NCBI RefSeq assembly: GCF_024362695.1
Contig: NC_065420.1
Coordinates: 11,075,420 to 11,139,419 of the forward strand
From: Pectinophora gossypiella
Lineage: Eukaryota > Arthropoda > Insecta > Lepidoptera > Gelechiidae
Direction: 5' to 3'
Length of the DNA stretch: 64,000 nt
The position numbers and the translations under genes are program-made. Under the pieces are notes generated by a model. That model was not told the origin of the DNA, searched no databases, and saw only the letters and a list, made by a program, of their open reading frames with translations. This document shows positions 35,001 through 50,000 of this stretch, piece after piece. How positions within the stretch are numbered: the first letter of the stretch is position 1; each line of letters opens with the position of its first letter.

Positions 35001-38000
35001 TACTGGCCACTCGTGCCACAAATGACCCAACACTATTGCGCACGTTATGGAGGTGGGGAGCGCCGGTTCGAACCCCGGTACCGGACAGCAATAAATTAAT
35101 AATTAATCTTAAATGCAGTTTTCACTAACACAGTTGGTTCGACCATTATAGACGGCGATACGGCTCTCCACCTATCACGTTGGTCTAACAGAAAGCTTGG
35201 TGACGTGTGGGTACTTAGTTCATCTTGCGATGGATGCACTGTAGAGCTTATGATGTTGCTGATGTCGTGTGTTCTGTACAGTACAGTGCTATAGACGAGG
35301 ACGGCGTGAACGTGTGCGTGGCGGGCCGCACGGGGCTGGCGCACTACAGCTGCGCGGCGCGCCGCTGGAAGCTGTTCGGGAACGAGGCGCAGGAAAAGGA
35401 CTTCGTCGTCACCGGCGGCATGCTCTGGTGGCGCGACTACATCGTCATCGGTGAGTCACGTATTAATAACCACGTCATCATTTTTACTTATATGAAAAGC
35501 TGGGAAGGTACTAAACTAAAGACTTGTGGATATAGGGCCAGTTCATGTGAATAGACTCCAGGCCGATAGACTAGTTTCCCACTAGTCAAATCGGTTACTT
35601 TTTAATAAACGTCAAAACGCGAAATTACTACGAATGTATAAAAATGCACACTGTGACGCCACAGTGGTAAACGTAAACTGTTATTATTGATTAATTTATA
35701 AATAAGTTACATAGAAGACAGCCATGCCATGTCAAGGGCATATGGCGGCTCAATAATAACCTTAACACCAGGGTTGATGAGGTTGATAATCCACCTCATA
35801 ACCCACACGATAGAAAAGAAGATAGGAGATAGAAAATGAAAATGTTTTTCGTTAGTTTTAGACCTGTCTTTACGATACTATCAAGTTGTCTCATGATACT
35901 AGTAATCAAACTAGTCAGTCAACATCTTTGCATAAAAGATCTGTAACATCACGGATTAACCCTGTATTTGCTCTTTAGGTTGCTACAGCATATTAGATGG
36001 GCACGACGAGATCCGCTTCTACCCGCGCGAGGCGCGCCTAGACAACCGGTCCGCGAAGATAGTGCGCGTGCAGTCTCAAGTGTTCGTGCTGGATATATTG
36101 GCCGACCAGCTCGTCGTGTTCGGGGCTGACGCGCTTGTCACCATCTATGAGCTTACCTGTCTCGATAATGGTACGTTCTTGGTGGTTTGAGGTACCTGCT
36201 TTCTTTGATTCCTTATCTACCCTATGACCTTACCTACACCGCCGATTTTAAAGAATATTTCTTACATTAGAAATAGATTTGTGTGAAGATGTCGCGTTCA
36301 ATATTTATTTCTACAAATAAACTTTCTGTTTTGAGATTTCGTCACAACCTCAGTCTTGGTTACATGGTCTTAAAGCTCAAAGTCTTTTTAAAATTCAAAC
36401 TCCCTTTTTCAACTATTCTGTCTGGAAATCTGAACCGCAGAAGAAAATTTTGGCTAAGGCATCCAGTACCAAGACCTCCCGACATCTTTTCCCGACTTCC
36501 TCAGAAGGTAATGTTTTCCAAAGCCTAACCCGGCTATAATATTCCAGTGGGCAACATCGAGATGCGGTGCGTGCAAGCGGTGGACATATCGGCGCTGTCG
36601 CACCCGGCGTGCGTGGTGTCGGCGGCGCTGTGTCGCCTGCAGGACTCGCCGGCCCGGGCGCGCGCCTCCACCATCGTGCTGTGTCCGCAGAGACAACCAG
36701 ACTCCTTGGTAAACTTCTCAATCGATCGTACCAACTCTCGTGTCAGGGTCACTATTCTATCGCCAAAGGCACCTGACCATATTCGGGGATATTTTGACCA
36801 CTTGATTATGTATTTGGGTAAGCTCCAGAACTCATACTTAATCAGATACTAGTGTTGAAGCAGATATATGATTCTTCTTCTATCGCGTGGGTTGTGAGGT
36901 AAATTACCTCATCAACCCTGGTGTCAGGGTTAGATATATGATTTGTCCGGTTTATTCATTCATTTTAAAATTAACAACTGTCAATCATCCTTCCCTTTCC
37001 TTTTTGGTGAAGAAGAAAATTACAGGTATAACTCAGAATAAAATTAGGTATCAGGACCACTTATTGGCTACAAAGGCTATCAGACAGTTTATCAGCCAGT
37101 GGTGCGCTGAGTGTAAACAGTGGATATGTCGTTTTCAAATTGTAGACTTCATTCCTCCGAGGATTATTACGTAAAATGCGTAAGATGTAGTTTGTTTTAA
37201 GGAAAGTTTGTCTATGTCAGTGCGACATAATAAGCATCGTAAGACATTATTTCTATAAAAGTTTCTGTTTTCTCGCAACTTTTAGTCTTTACCACGACGA
37301 TTTCACTGTTTGCGCAACCTTTTCTATCTTTATAATGTCATATTTTTAGCAGTATTTTAACACACCAACGATACTTTCACAGGTGATCAACGCTAGTGGA
37401 AGATTGATGATGGTACAAAGAGAAGAATACGACGTCGATGAAGACAACAACCCGGTGAGTCATACACTTCATACACCAACCAAAATATTACCCACGCTTC
37501 ACTGACCACGGCACTGAAAAATGTTGGAAATTCTCTACATAATTTGCGTGCCAATTGAAACATGCAACAAGCTTTAACGCGCTAATGATCACCGTGAACC
37601 AAATGAATCTGTTTTCACACACCATTTCCTTCTCAAACTGGTATTATTGGCGAATCCAATTGCCAAACCAATGAATAATCATAATGACACAAAAACACAA
37701 ACATTTGTAAATAATACACTTTATTTACAATCAAACAACATACAAGTCGTTCAGGTACACTTCGTTGCTTTGGATATACCGTCGTACTTAACTTCTATCA
37801 AGACCTACGTGTATTTTTGCACGTACATAGCCTATGCAAAAACACACTAGCGCCGTGAGTAACTAGAGGTTACCTATACACGGAAGAAGTTACATATATT
37901 ATATCAGAAAATCGGTGGAGATCCGTTTGTATTTACATAAGAATCCGCATTGCACATATACTATTGAAAAGAGTGCAACGAAATAGTCTTGATCATATGA

Positions 38001-41000
38001 CAAAAACAAAACATGTGCGTCATAAACGTCTAAAAACAACCACCGAATTCTAAATTCGAATTATAAATTAGTGTTTAGTTTTAATAGTGAGCGTTTTGCC
38101 GGCTAGGGAGATGGGTCCAGCGGCCCATCGGCGGACGATATTGCCCTTGTGGCCGTACGAGGCTCCAGACAAGTGAACCCATGGGGATAGGGGCGGCAAG
38201 TGGTACGGTACGAGGTCCAATGCGGGCAGGGGGTGGATGATCTGCGGGGCTAGTAGCGGGGCGTCGATCACGGGGGTGATGATTTCGGTGTGGAGAGGGG
38301 CAATTGGTGCGATGGGGGCGACCGGGGCATGAACGACAGGCGCGACGACGGGGGCGTGCGCGACGACAGGCGCGGCGACTGGGAGGCCAACTGAATGAAT
38401 GTTGGGTCCGGTCCTCTTAACCACGGCGTTGAAGCCGGTCACAGGGTCGGCAGTGTACTCGACAAGGCGGATGTTGCCGTCGGGCTCCACCAGCGAGTAT
38501 GCCCCCTTGACCACGTCTCCGTGCCGCGACTCCCACTGCGCCTTGTTGTCGCCCGTGTGAGGGTCGTTTACCGCGTAGTTGAATGCGTAGCTCGGGTTCG
38601 GCTGGAAATTTAAACAACTTATAATATCTTACAATTTCGTTTAGCCATAAAGTTGCTTATTTTATTCTAATAAACAAGACTGTAGATCCATAAATCAAAC
38701 GTCAAATCTTATTTATGTGGTAATTTATAACAACAAAGTACAGGATGTAACTTAATTGCGTCGATTCATTCGATTACTTTGAAAGACATTTCCAGAACGG
38801 AAATAGACTTACTTCTTATGAAATGATTGTAATATACTTACGATTCTATCGATGGTGGTAATGGGCACGAGTCCCAATGAGGGCGGGTTGGCTGACGTGA
38901 CAGCCGCGATAGCCAAAAGGCATGATACCTGGGTGAAAAATAAAGGTTTAAGATTTTTTACAAAGTTGAAGCAACAGTTTCTACAAATGGTCTTAATTTA
39001 TGTTGATTGTTTTAAAAAGATATAATTATTTTGATACCAAGATCCATTTTCAAGATTCAATTCAATCCAGGTTATTTACTTGGTCTCCAAATTGTTTCTC
39101 TTATCTGAGAGGTTACAAAGTCCACATCGAAGTAAATCATCTAAAAAGCAATATTGCAATTTGACATTTGCGCGTATTAATCTTAAGTTCGCAATACCAA
39201 CAAATGTCGAAAAGCAATAATGCTTTTTTAGATGAATTGCTTCGATGATGCGTTTTTAACCCCCCAGATCCTCGAAATATTCCCAAAATTTTAGATATTT
39301 ACCACCAGATGGGAGTTCATGTTGTTGACAAGGTATTCCAGTGAGCAAACGAAGTGTACTGTGCCATTGTCATATACCACTGAGTATTTATACTTCAATA
39401 ATTATTCCTAAGTCCCGTGGCCGGTTTGTCAAACGTCACGGGCCAATACACCCAACGCTTTACTTGCAAATTTCGCTCCCGAATACACGGTAAACCTGAT
39501 GGGACCAGTACAATTAGAAAATGTTACGTAGCCCTGTCGAATTATACTTCGAATCGGTAATTAGAGACATAATATTTCGAATGGACATTTACGGCTAATT
39601 TACTATCCTGTGTTATTGTTGCCACGCTCTTGTCGGTGTAGCATTCTCCATGCTACTTTTTAGGGAAAAAATAGGGCAGTGGGTTTCCCCTTGCCTTCCG
39701 CCTCTCAGTACTCTGTCTGACGCGAGTGGGATGGCGTCCAGAGTAGTCTATGTCAAAGCCGTACTAGGACTCCTATCCTCCGCCTCTGAATAGTACTGAC
39801 AGTTACTGCTGCCGTCTGTCAGGTTCCAGGTTACAGTCCCTGTGATTCGCTTCTTCCGTCCTGCATTGCCGTACCGATGGCTCCCATCTCCGCCTCTGCA
39901 GCTGTTGAGGTCTTCACTCTTATCCCTGGGCAATGGTTATTGTTACCTACGTATACAGAGAAACTACGAATATAGACGGGAGTTGCCAAGCGCACGCGTT
40001 CTCTTCTGCCGAAGTACATGGACGAACGGTTCGTGTTGTGTTATTTGTTTTACGGGTGTGTATGCGTTTATAGAAACGTTGAGTTTTCTTTATGAGTGTG
40101 CAGCAGTGAGTGGATGTGTGCTGTACGGTCACGAGCACTAATATGTATACACTTTGATACCATGTCACATTAACTTTTTTGACAAATTAAACCGTAAGTC
40201 TCATTAAATGTCAAATATGATAGTGCGACAGGGTTCTAAAGTGGGTACATGATATTACTCATGACTGTACGTGTATACTTCACCTCCCCAAAAAATGGCA
40301 GAAAAATATGGTGTAAAACTAAAACCAAAGGCAACTCCCGTCTATAATTTCTCTGAGGTTAGTTACCTTTACCCCCGTGGGGGTTGAATTTCATAAAATA
40401 CCGTCTTTGTGACCACGTACGTCCTAAAAAAACCCGATGCAAGTGACTCCTAGCACTTGAGTTTCTGAGATTTCGTGATAAGTGAATCAATTTCACAACC
40501 TTTCGCTTTGATATAAGATAACATAGATAGCCTATATATACGTCCCATTTCTGGGCACAGGCCTCCTCTCAATCAAACGGAGGGGGTAAGCAGCTTTTGG
40601 GCTTTCGCTTTTATATATAACGTAACAGAAATTGTAACTACTCTGTGGCTGGCTGGGAAACTGTTTTAAATGAATGAATAACCCGGGCGAATAAAATAGA
40701 CATCCCGCTGACATCCAACCTGTTTGACGTGTGCTGTCAACTTAATTCTGCCGGATTATTGGCCAATATAACATTTTAGGAGGGTTTTTTAAATTTCTGC
40801 GTAATTTTGATACCTGTCGATTGCCCGTCCCTTTCCTTTCTAGTGGATAAGAAAATGACAGGTATATCTATCTATCTACTTAGCCTGTATCCACCCACTG
40901 CTGGGTATAGACCTCCTCTCTTTCACGCCATCTTTTCCGGTCCTGTGCAAGTCTCATCCATTGCTTTCCGGCATACCTCACAATGTCATCCGACCATCGG

Positions 41001-44000
41001 GCTGGTGGTCTGCCTCGATATCGCATACCATCCCTTGGCCACCATTCAGTAACAGCGTTAGTCCATCTGTTGTCTTCCCGTCTTGCCAAGTGTCCTGCCC
41101 ATCTCCACTTAAGCCTAGCGATTCGTATACCTACATCTTCGACTTTAGTGCGTTGCTGAATTTCGACGTTTGGTATACGACACACACAAGTATAACTTAA
41201 CATAAAATTAGACGGTGTGTACTGGAATCAGCACCACTATCTACGGTCACGAGTACTAATATGTATACACTTTGAAACCATGTTACATTAACTTTTTTGA
41301 CAAATTGAACCGTAAGCCTTATTAAATGTCAAATGTGATGGTGCGACAGGGTTCTAAAGTGGGTACATGATATTGCTCATGACTGTACATAATCTAATGT
41401 AGACGTACTTACAACACGGTTCGGACGCTTTTTAGATAAAATCCTCAACGATTGTGAGTCTATTTCTTTACAGTATGTCAGTGGTTTTAGTAGGGTTTTA
41501 CTCGAATGAAGTCGCGGGTATGTTATATACTTATGATGTAAGTAGGGACTTGACAGTTAAGTACCCACATCCTTCTGAGCTAACCAGTCTATTACTTCAT
41601 GTTATAGCACGGATGAAGGTAATTATGAATCTTACAGCGGTTGGGTTTCATAACTACGAAGCAAGGACTATTATTAGCCGAAGTGATTTCCTTTATCAGA
41701 CCCATTTTCTAAGATAGAAGGATAAAGTTCATTTTCAGGTTTCTGTGCGATTAATATACATGGTGCTAGTGACATCGTTGTTCAACCCGAACATGTATCC
41801 GAATTCCAAATATGATATAATCTGTGGTAGGGATAAAAAAAAAGAAATAAAACGACTTCCTGTTTAACCATGTAACTATAATGGTGGTTTTATTTTACTT
41901 CCACAAAATTAATTAATTAAAATCAGTGAAGTTCATTTCAAAACTTATCTTTGTGCTAAACAAAAGAATTGGTCCTTCGAGCAAAAGAACTAGTCCTTCG
42001 AGTGGAATATAAGTCCTTTTTATCCACTAAATTACCGGCGGAATATACGTGAGTCTGCACAAATAGTAAGCTGCGTCTATATACGATCCCCTCGTTCTTT
42101 GCGGCCGTATTTGCGTCATTACGAAGAATCTGCGAGTGGGAGGCTGCATTTGGGCACAAAAGTACCGACCGGTGTGGAGAAGACCTTCCCTGTGGCGAGT
42201 TCCTGAAGGGGATTAAAATTTATTGTGAAAATTGCTGTTGTTGAAACCGTCGCAAATTACCGGCGTGTTAGCGCGACGGCATATTACTCACCAAGTTATC
42301 CTCATATCTACAGTTTGAAGAATTTTCAACGTGTATTTTATCATTTTATGCATCATACGGTGTCTATATTTTCGACCCGTGATCAATATTGCAGAATTGC
42401 AAGAATTTCGCAACCATTTTTTGCGGCCATATTTGGGTGTATTTTGCCTTTTTATTTTATGTCGTATAACGTGTACCAACCAAGCAGCGGCGAAGAACGT
42501 GTCAAGTTGTCATCACTGCGTTGAAACGGAAGAGCCATCTCAAATTTCCTTCGAAACAGCAAGAACTTCAAGTCGTATCGTCACTCCATTTCGGTCATTC
42601 CAAGTAAAAACGAAAGAGACGGTAAATAAAATAAGGCGGAGCTATTCACGTTTTTCATAATCGATCATCATCGAACGCAGCTAAATCGAGCGTACTGCGT
42701 GTATCCGAACGGCGCAGCTGTCAGGTTGGCAACATTGAAAAAAGAAAAACGTACTTGACTAACTTCATTTCGAAGCGTGTGCGGCTTATGTTTACGATTT
42801 TATTTCGGGTTCGATTTTGTATAATTTATAATTTGGCAAAGAAAAGCATAATTGGTTGTAAAAAATATATAATAAGATACCTTTTACATATAATACATGT
42901 AAGTATAGTTAAGGTTCTGATCGTTTTGTTACAAAAGGTTTTTTACCAAAGCAGTACCTATTCAGGCACGTAATTTTATTTAGTTTCTCTTGGTGTATCT
43001 TTCTAGATTTTCAAAATGAGTGAAGATAAGGCAAAGTTAAAAGCTCTCGTCGCCGAGCGGGGATATATCAAGGGGACTTTGTCACGGCTAAACAACTTTT
43101 GCCACGATGCTGATGCAATGGCGGCTACCTCGCGTGAGGCCTTACGTGAAAAACGTCTTCGCATATCGGAGGCTTTTCAAGAATATATGCAGTTAAACAA
43201 GGCGATTTTAGTGCTGGCCGACGAGGACGCTGAAAATTACGGCGAATATGAGGACAAATATTACGAGTCTGTTGGGCTGCTTGATAAGGCCTGCTCGGGT
43301 TCACAAACCGAGGCCAAACCGAATGGCGGTGAGAATTCTAACCCAGGTACGTTTAAAAACCTTCCAAAAATTAATTTACCCAATTTTAATGGGGAGAAAG
43401 TGGTAGAATATTATCCTTTCATTAACATGTTTCGTTCTGTGATTCACACAGACAAAAAATTAAGTTCATGCGAAAAACTTTATTACTTACGCTCTTATTT
43501 GAGTGGGGAAGCCTTAGAGCTTATAAGAAATTTACCTTTAACCGACGATAATTACGTCACAGCTGTCAAACTCTTAGAAAAGAGGTATGACAATACCCCT
43601 AAAATTATTAATTATCATGTGGACAGCTTACTGGATTTGCCTGCTTTTACTAAATGCACTGCACACAACCTGCGTTCCCTCATTAGCACTGTTAATGTTA
43701 ACATGGAAGCCTTAAAAAACTTAAAACAGCCAGTGGAGCATTGGGATATACTTCTCATTAACATATTAGCTAAAAAGATTGACACCTATACTTACCGGGG
43801 TTTCCACCTTGAGAGAAATGCTAGAGAAGTTCCCACACTATCTGAATTTCTTGATTATTTAGAGAAGCGTGCATTGGCACTGGAAAACACCTCTGAGGAG
43901 AAGCAGCCATCATTTACTGCTAAGTCTACGCGAGCTCCTAAAGTCAGTGGGGTAGCGGCAGCAGAGAAGCCTCAGCCAGCATGTAAGTACTGCAAGCTTT

Positions 44001-47000
44001 CTCATAAATTATACGAGTGTCACAAATTTAAGATCGCTACAGTAAAAGAAAGGTGTGCTTTTGTCAGAAATCATAATTTATGTACACTGTGTCTGAATGA
44101 ACATCGAGGGAAATGCATGCTACGCATCATGTGTGCTGTATGCAAACAGAGGCACAATACGCTTCTACATGTGCAGTTGCCAAGCAGTGAAGATTCATCA
44201 CATACAGCTGTTCCTATGGATGATGGGGTGAATAGGGAATGTAATGCGGTATCTATGTCTAACACTAGCTTGTCAAGGGATGTACTGCTTCCAACGGCTA
44301 TGGTAGGCTTATATAATAAAAATGGGACTTTGACATATGCAAGAGCCCTATTGGACAGTGGTTCTCAAGTATCATTTGTGACAGAAAATTTAGCTAACAA
44401 GATAAACTGCAAAACATTCCCAGTTAATCAATCTATCTCTGGTGTAGTTGAGGGCACAAATAAAATTACTAAAAAGGCTGAATTTTCCGTGTGTTCATCC
44501 ATAAATACATATAAAGTTGATGTGTCCTGCTGTGTGGTAAAAAATATCACTTGTGATTTGCCCCAGCAATCATTTAAAATTGATAATTTTGATATACCAG
44601 CGCATATAACGCTTGCTGATCAAAATTTCAACAAAACTGGAGAAATACAATTATTATTAGGTTGTGACATATTTTTCCAGGTCTTGCAGCGTGAATCGCT
44701 GCCCCTCACGCCGTCTGGGCCGTTTTTAATTAACACCTGCTTCGGATATGTTGTCGCCGGGACTTTACCAGTTTCATCTGGCAAGATTTATTCTTCTAAT
44801 CACTGTATTAATATTAAAGTAAGTGAACCCGTGCATACATACCTATCAGGGCAGGCAGCAAAAACAAATTTAATATCTGACTTGTCTGAACCTCAAAATG
44901 ATAATTCATTATTAACACAATGTGATCAAGATGCTTTATTATTTGATTTAAATAATAATATTAATAATTTCTGGCAATGTGAAAAGGTACCTAATGTTTT
45001 CAAGGAGGGGTCAACAGAGTTTCAGTTAGCAGAGGAATGCTTTAGGTCTTCTGTAAAGTTAATTAACAAACGCTTTTCTGTGGCTTTGCCTCTTAAATTA
45101 GATTTGGAAAATATACAATTAGGGGATAGTTTCTCTTATGCTCTGCATAGATTGTATAATTTAGAAAAACGTTTCGTGAAAGATGACACATTATGTCAGC
45201 AATACAAAAAATTCATACAAGATTATTTGGATGAAAATCATGCCACTTATTATGACATTAACAACTATAATTTAGATGCAGGTAACATATATTTCCTTCC
45301 ACATCACCCAGTATTGAACCCGAATAGTAAAACGACTCCCGTGCGAGCCGTATTTGACGCGAGCATGAAAACGAAGCGCGGTTTATGTTTAAATGATATA
45401 ATGCTCAACGGAGATGTTGTCCAAAGTGAATTGTTTGATATATTGGTGTTATTAAGAACTTATAGGTATATTTTACTATGTGATGTGAAAGCTATGTACA
45501 GGCAAATACTTGTTGATGAACCATTCTGTTGTTTGCAGAATATATTATGGCGGAATTCTTGTAATGATCCAGTACAATGTATACAGTTAAAAACTGTTAC
45601 ATATGGTTTAAAAAGTTCGGCATTTCTAGCTACTCGCTGTTTGATGGAACTAGCTAATAATTTCGAAAATGAATATCCATTAGCATCCTTTGTTTTAAAA
45701 CATTCTAGTTACATGGATGATATTCAATGTGGTAGCCAGGATATTTCTGAGTTATGTCGTATCAAGGACGAATTAGTTAAACTTATGAGCGAGGCGAGTT
45801 TCTCCCTGCATAAGTGGTTTTCAAACTGTCCAGAAATATTGAAAGATATTCCATTAGAATTGCAATATTTAGGTAATCGTGATTTAAAGGAAAATGGTAA
45901 TGTATGTATGAAAACTCTAGGTTTATCCTATGATGTGTCTACTGATGCCTTATCTATGCGTTGTCCTCAAGCTGAAATCCTTGAGAGATACACCAAGAGA
46001 CAAGTTCTCAGCTTTATAAGCCAATTTTTTGATCCGTTAGGTCTAATAGGTCCAGTGATAGTGCAAGCTAAGCACTTCATGCAAAAGGTGTGGTTTTTAG
46101 ATCTAAAATGGGATGATTATTTACCTGATACGCTAAATACGGAATGGGTCGACTTTGCTACTGCTTTGGTAAAAATGTCTTCTATTGATGTACCTAGAAA
46201 TATTAATGTGTTTTCCTCGCAATCGTTGGAGTTAGTAGGTTATACTGACGCTTCTGATATTGCATACGGGTGCTGTTTGTATATAAGAGTTGTTGATGAC
46301 AACAAAAATGTTAAAGTTAACCTATTGTGTTCTAAATCTCGTATAAACCCGAAAAATAAGAAACTTACTACACCTAGGCTAGAATTAAACGGTGCTTTAT
46401 TATTGTCTATGTTGGCTAAGAAAGTATATGACGTTTTAAGTCTAAAATATAATGTAAAAACCTTTCTTTATTCTGATTCCCAGATTGTACTTGCGTGGGT
46501 GGGTACTGAGCCTGAAAAATTGGGTGTTTATGTTCACAATAGAGTGAAACAAATACAAAAATTTACTTCAAATTTTCAGTGGCATTATGTATGTACCAGT
46601 GAGAATCCTGCGGATTGTTTATCTAGGGGCTTATCACCTCAGTCACTCAAGTCCAAGTTGGGAGAATTATGGTTTAATGGACCAGAATATTTACATAGTT
46701 ATGATTATGTACATTCAGATGGTAAAGGTAAAAGTCAAGTAATTACTATTACAGAACTAAAAGTAGAAAAAGAAACATGTAATTTGTGTAATATCAAAAA
46801 TTCTATGTATGATGTGTTAGATAAATATTCTGACCTTGAAAAGCTAACCAGGATTATGTGTTATGTAAACCGATTTATTTATAATTGCAATGCAAAAAAT
46901 GTAAACAAGAAAAAGGGTAATTTATGTCCTGAAGAACTGAATTCTGCCTTGCTTTCTATTATCAAACTTGACCAAGAGAAGCATTTTATGCAAGAGATAA

Positions 47001-50000
47001 AGTCTTTAAAGTCAAATAATGTTTTAAAGTCCAATTTAAATAATTTAAATCCTTTCTTAGATTCTGAAGGCTTACTAAGAGTGGGAGGGCGTTTACAAAA
47101 CGCAGACCTGACTTTCAGTCAGCGTCATCCTATTATCTTGCCAAAACAGTCTAATATTACTAGACTGCTCATTCTAAAAGAACATTTACGATTGAAACAT
47201 GCTGGGCAGAAATTAATTCTCAATAGTTTGAATGAACGTTACTGGCTCCTTAATGCTAATAGGGAGATAAAGTCTGTATTACATAAATGTTTAATTTGCT
47301 TTAAACTTAAAGCTAAGGCTGCTTCACAGCTCATGGGCTCTTTGCCATTGGATAGGGTGCGTATGTCTCGTCCATTTCAAATTGTGGGCACAGACTATGC
47401 TGGACCCTTCTATGTAAAACAGACTAGGGTTAGAAATCCAGTCATAACCAAGGCTTATGTTGTCATTTTTGTGTGTTTTACTACTAAAGCTATCCATATA
47501 GAATTAGCTTCCGATATGACGACTGAGACATTTTTAGCTTGTTTGAGAAGATTTATTTTTAGAAGAAATAAGCCCTCTAAGATTTACTGTGACAATGGAT
47601 CATATTTTAGGGGAGCTAATAATGTTTTAAAAGACTTATATAATATGCAGTCTTCCACAAAACACCAAAATGATGTTATAAATTATTGTAACAGTGAAAG
47701 GATTCAATTCCATTTTATTCCCTCTTATTCTCCGATATTTGGTGGTTTGTGGGAAGCTGGCGTGAAGAGTATTAAATATCACTTGAAAAGAGTAATTTCA
47801 GATACTGTTTTGACATTTGAAGAATTGTACACAGTCTTAGTACAAATAGAAGGAATATTAAACTCTCGTCCTCTTACTGCTATGTCTAGAGATCAAAGTG
47901 ATATGTCTTACTTAACGCCTGCGCATTTTTTTACTGGATCACCTATTACTTCATATCCAGAATTAAACCTAGTTGATACTAAAGTAGGTAAACTTAGTTT
48001 CTGGAAACAGTGTATGCAAATGCAGCAGAATTTTTGGAAGCAATGGCATAAGCAGTATTTAGTAACTTTGCAAAATAGACCTAAATGGCAAAAGGTTCAG
48101 CCGAACTTGAAAGGAGGGATGTTAGTCCTTTTAAGGAATGAAAACGCTTCACCTTTGAAGTGGCCAGTTGGTAGAATCATTAATGTCTTTCCAGGCAAAG
48201 ATGGAAGAGTTCGAGCTCTTGATATAAAAACATCTAAAGGGTCTATTGTTAAAACTAGTATCATGAATGTTAGCCCAGTCATATTAGGTAAAAAAAGGGG
48301 TCAACCTCGGAATGAGAGATAATAAGCTATAAATTGGTATGGACCTTTGTTTTGTCGTTTTAAATGTTGTCTCAAAAGTCACAAATGATACCCTGTCCGC
48401 GTCTTAAGATATTGAAGGTCAAAGGTCATAAAAATTGGTTTTTTGTGAATATCTCGCTTCCTATTGCTTAAATGATATTTTTACCTATAATAAAAGTTGT
48501 AGAGTATAAAATTCTCTACAATTTTTGTTTCATGTTTTTTTTGATACGATCAACCGTTTTTGAGGTAGAGCGCGAAGAGTGCGCAGCGCACAGTTATAAA
48601 TGGTCCAATGCAAGGTCAAGCGTGAGTTACGCTTATCAGTACGTGATATAAAGTCTATTATTTATTAAATTATTATAATTATTAAACAATGGCCATTATT
48701 TATATTTTTGTTGATATGTTATTAAAATCAGTAACTTAATTATTTATATTTAACTATTCAACTATAATATATTATTAATTCTGGAATATATATTTTCAGT
48801 TAAAAAGGCAATAAGGGGATATATTTTATGTATATCTTTATTTATCATTAAATATGCCATACTATACATTTGTTGAAATGTCAGTTTAAATATCATAAGA
48901 ATTTTTATTGGTTTTAATTATAATAAAATTGTGAATAGAAGCTAGTTATCTTCATCTTCTTCGTCGTCTTCTTCTTGTTGTCGCTCGAAAACGTTCAATT
49001 CATTGTCATCATCCTCATTATCGGTCATATTCATCTCCAAACCTTCCAGAATTTCAGGATCGTATGCGTTTTCTTCATCGGGATTACTTGGATATTGTGC
49101 AGCGTTCAGGCAAGCTTGTCCATTGCACTGGCCACAAGCTAAAGAACATAGTAGCCCTGATTTTCGACATCCACAGCGGGAACCACAACCATTTTTGCAA
49201 AATTACGAGCAAATCAATATCTTCTCCTATGATGACGGCAGTCTTTTGATGTTCTGATAATGCAATAGCTGTCTCGATGATGAGAAGGTCAATAGAGAAG
49301 GTCATAGGGTAGGGACAAGTATATCCAGGTATATAAGCTTTGAAAAATTTACACGTTTTGAAGAAAACGTATGTAATGACGTTTTAACTGAAAATATATA
49401 TTCCAGAATTAATAATATATTATAGTTGAATAGTTAAATATAAATAATTAAGTTACTGATTTTAATAAAATATCAACAAAAATATAAATAATGGCCATTG
49501 TTTAATAATTATAATAATTTAATAAATAATAGACTTTATATCACGTACTGATAAGCGTAACTCACGCTTGACCTTGCATTGGACCATTTATAACTGTGCG
49601 CTGCGCACTCTTCGCGCTCTACCTCAAAAACGGTTGATCGTATCAAAAAAAACATGAAACAAAAATTGTAGAGAATTTTATACTCTACAACTTTTATTAT
49701 AGGTAAAAATATCATTTAAGCAATAGGAAGCGAGATATTCACAAAAAACCAATTTTTATGACCTTTGACCTTCAATATCTTAAGACGCGGACACGGTATC
49801 ATTTGTGACTTTTGAGATAACATTTAAAACGACAAAACAAAGGTCCATACCAATTTATAGCTTATTATCTCTCATTCCGAGGTGAAACCCCTAAAATGAC
49901 TGGGCTATGTTTGCCTCTTGCCTCTAAATGATTCCTAAGTATTTAAGGTTACTTATTATTAATAGTTTTTAAGTATTATTATTCATTGATAGGGATAGAT

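Noticed and set aside
40880..41203. Stand-alone small gene on the minus strand
   Set aside because: The residues match the C-terminal part of RTE-type LINE reverse transcriptases, and the fragment ends in the LINE's simple-repeat tail.
48304..48322. BEL polyprotein truncated by the hairpin
   Set aside because: Only the last few codons fall in the arm, and all integrase residues lie upstream, so there is no evidence of functional loss.
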